From Lateolabrax maculatus (taxonomy: Eukaryota > Chordata > Actinopteri > Acropomatiformes > Lateolabracidae), in the NCBI GenBank assembly GCA_031216445.1, contig CM062212.1, positions 23,272,501 to 23,336,500 of the forward strand: DNA of 64,000 nucleotides, given 5' to 3'. The position numbers were made by a program, and so were the translations under genes. This document shows, in pieces, positions 62,302 to 64,000 of the stretch (positions are counted from its first letter, which is position 1; each line of letters opens with the position of its first letter). The notes under the pieces are model-generated. The model made no database searches and was not told the origin of the DNA. It saw only the letters and a list, made by a program, of their open reading frames with translations.

Positions 62302-63563
62302 ATTTTTCAAGAAGACAAAAAACTTCCTATGCAGTGGTTGTGTAAGTACTGCACATTTTGTGCTGAAAAGAGGTGCTTCTTACTTAAGCATTACCGCTTA
62401 AAACACGGGTGCCACACTCGAATATCACCACTACCGTGCCTTTATAAGGAGTGCCTGTGCACATTTAAATCTTTCAATGCACTCAAAGTCCACTTATCAA
62501 CATGGCACACTCAAAAGGACCTGGGGAACGTGGGTGAAACTGCTTTCCATTGTCAGCTGTGTGACTTTGTGGAGCCTTGCACTGGAGCTGACTTTTTTAC
62601 CCATTTACGAAGACATTTGAAGCTGAAGCAAAAGGTTTCCTGTCCATATCAAGGCTGTAGCTTTCAGAGCAATGTTTATTCAACCTTTAATGCACATAAA
62701 AGCAAAGAACATCAAGACCACAATAAGATGGCATTCAAACCTGAAATTGTGTCACATAATGTACTTGAGGTACCTCCACCTAATATAAATATTCAACCTG
62801 AGGATAGTGCCCCTGAAACTGATCAGGTTGAGTTTGAGGTTACTGAGCTCAATGAAGATGTGGGAGACTTGGAGAGTCAGTTGGAACATAATGTAGCTGC
62901 TGTTTTTCTGAAAATGTCATCGATTCTTAACATCTCTGAAAATGCCCTGCAAGAAGTTATAGAGCAGATCAACCAAATTTATGTGCTTTCACAGCCATTG
63001 TTACATACCTCGGTTGGAAAAATACTAAATCAACATTGTGGAGATGTTGAGGACTCTTAAGTGAGTGAGATAGCTAAAGTATTTACTGAGAATAATGTAT
63101 TCCTGAAATTCACTTCTACTAGGGGGTCATTGTCAACCACTAGCAAGCGAACATCATACATTTGAAAAGAATTCTCAGTGGTGACGCCTATTGAGTTTGT
63201 CCTAAAAAATGACAGGCAGACAGTTGTGTATATCCCCATACTAAAAATGCTGCAGACATTACTAAACAATGGAGAAATTTTAGATAAGGCCATGTCATCT
63301 GAGACAAATTTGTCACAAGGATACAGATCTCACAGGGATGGTTACCGGTTTAAAGACAATTCTCTCTTGACAGAGGAAGAATTCAGGATTGCTCTTTTCT
63401 TGTACATAGATAATTTTGAGGTGGCTAAGCCCTTGGGAACCTCCAGAAAGAAACACAAGCTGCCATCTACTGGGTACTTGGAAATCTACACCCTAAATAT
63501 CGCTCCTCTCTTCATTCCATTCAGCTTGCTCTACTCATCATCGCTGAAGATGATATCAGGAAG
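62302..63563 (+). pseudogene. Copy 8: zinc-finger / transposase-like ORF
   Basis: First Met 62329; shared stops at 63058 and 63163. Private Asp to Asn in the transposase-like signature (YIDNFEV instead of YIDDFEV). Confidence 0.7.
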
Positions 63564-64000
63564 TTGACTTTAAATGAGAGACCACAGTCTATTGAAGAAT
63601 TAAAAGTGCAACTGGTAGATAAACTGTCACTGCAGTATGACTTTAAACTGCAGTATGAAGATCAAGACTTCCATAATGCCCTCTGCAATTTGACTGAAAT
63701 AACTGATTTACCTGAAAGAGCTACGCTCAAAATCATCCCTCTTGTGACTCTCCATTTAACCGCATTGTCATCACCCACCACAACATCAGACACTGAGTGC
63801 AGCACAGCAGACACTGAGATCCTGTCGACAGGAAGAGCATCACCATCGCTAAGACAACAGTGGCCAGATTTCTTTGACATACCCAATTTCTCAGTTGATG
63901 TTGACTATAGACTCAGACAGGCAGATCTTGCCTTTATGAAGGATGGAACACGTATGACTCTACCACGAGATATGAAGCATGACATACTAGAAAAGCTTGC
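63564..64000 (+). pseudogene. Copy 8: PB1/SAMD3-like gene, partial
   Basis: PB1-like block and the start of the conserved part up to KHDILEKL; the rest lies outside the window. Confidence 0.65.

Larger units (their letters stand above)
38786..64000 (+). repeat. Tandem array II: copies 4-8, open at the window end
   Basis: Junctions at 44657, 50540, 56305 and 62181; unit lengths 5871, 5883, 5765 and 5876 bp; copy 8 is cut by the window edge. Copy 4 is the copy still joined to transposon B's own left arm. The total copy number is unknown. Confidence 0.95.
62181..64000 (+). repeat. Array unit copy 8, cut by window end
   Basis: Only the first 1820 bp are present; identical in layout to copy 1. 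The array continues beyond the window. Confidence 0.9.

Noticed and set aside
11265..64000. Whole array as an assembly artefact
   Set aside because: Copies differ by private substitutions, distinct microsatellite alleles and one rearrangement, and the array has distinct left, middle and internal boundaries. Copy number still needs read-depth confirmation.
11265..64000. CRISPR array or tandemly amplified functional gene family
   Set aside because: The unit is 5.9 kb without short repeat/spacer structure, and all gene copies share premature stops and frameshifts.

Overview
This window is vertebrate nuclear DNA, almost certainly from a ray-finned (teleost) fish. The evidence is an intronless trace-amine-receptor-like GPCR at the left edge, fish-type L2/CR1-like LINE fragments, a Polinton (Maverick) capsid-gene remnant, a class I-like endogenous retrovirus (ERV), introns with GT-AG splice sites, and DNA transposons with CACTG...CAGTG ends. 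No bacterial-style operons or RNA genes are visible. Everything recognisable except simple repeats reads on the + strand, and nearly every gene-like stretch is broken. I cannot name the species.

Layout. 1-923: receptor pseudogene cut by the window edge. 924-3241: no gene seen. 3242-7965: DNA transposon A (termini CACTGTAAACC / GGTTTACAGTG) carrying a decayed zinc-finger / SAMD3-like fusion gene. 8500-9300: internally deleted LINE. 9300-9970: Polinton major-capsid remnant. 10019-10084: perfect 29-bp hairpin. 10095-11253: LINE 5' part with endonuclease domain. 11265-33365: tandem array I (copies 0-3). 33366-34781: 3' part of an ERV (integrase and LTR). 34783-35340: second part of a LINE. 35341-36399: 5' part of ERV pol. 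36400-38785: left arm of DNA transposon B with two nested MITEs and a candidate promoter and leader. 38786-64000: tandem array II (copies 4-8, running off the window).

The main feature is the array. A unit of about 5.88 kb occurs at least nine times, nearly identical including introns. Each unit is a chimera: the intron end, zinc-finger/transposase-like exon, SAMD3-like exons and right terminus of transposon B, followed by a deleted ERV pol fragment (RT with YVDD, RNase H tail, integrase zinc-binding end). The transposon/ERV boundary in each unit is a genuine insertion boundary: AGTA flanks the left terminus (36396-36399) and the right terminus of every copy, and the pol fragments on the two sides are adjacent parts of the same gene.

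The simplest history I can infer: a LINE was hit by an ERV (CACAGC flanks both sides), the ERV pol was hit by transposon B, a piece running from a B intron to the ERV integrase became tandemly amplified, and a larger duplication or rearrangement split the array into two blocks. All copies share the same stop codons and frameshifts, so the lesions predate amplification. The array therefore looks like a young macrosatellite made from dead mobile elements, not an amplified working gene. Family names come from recognised motifs and recall; no searches were run.
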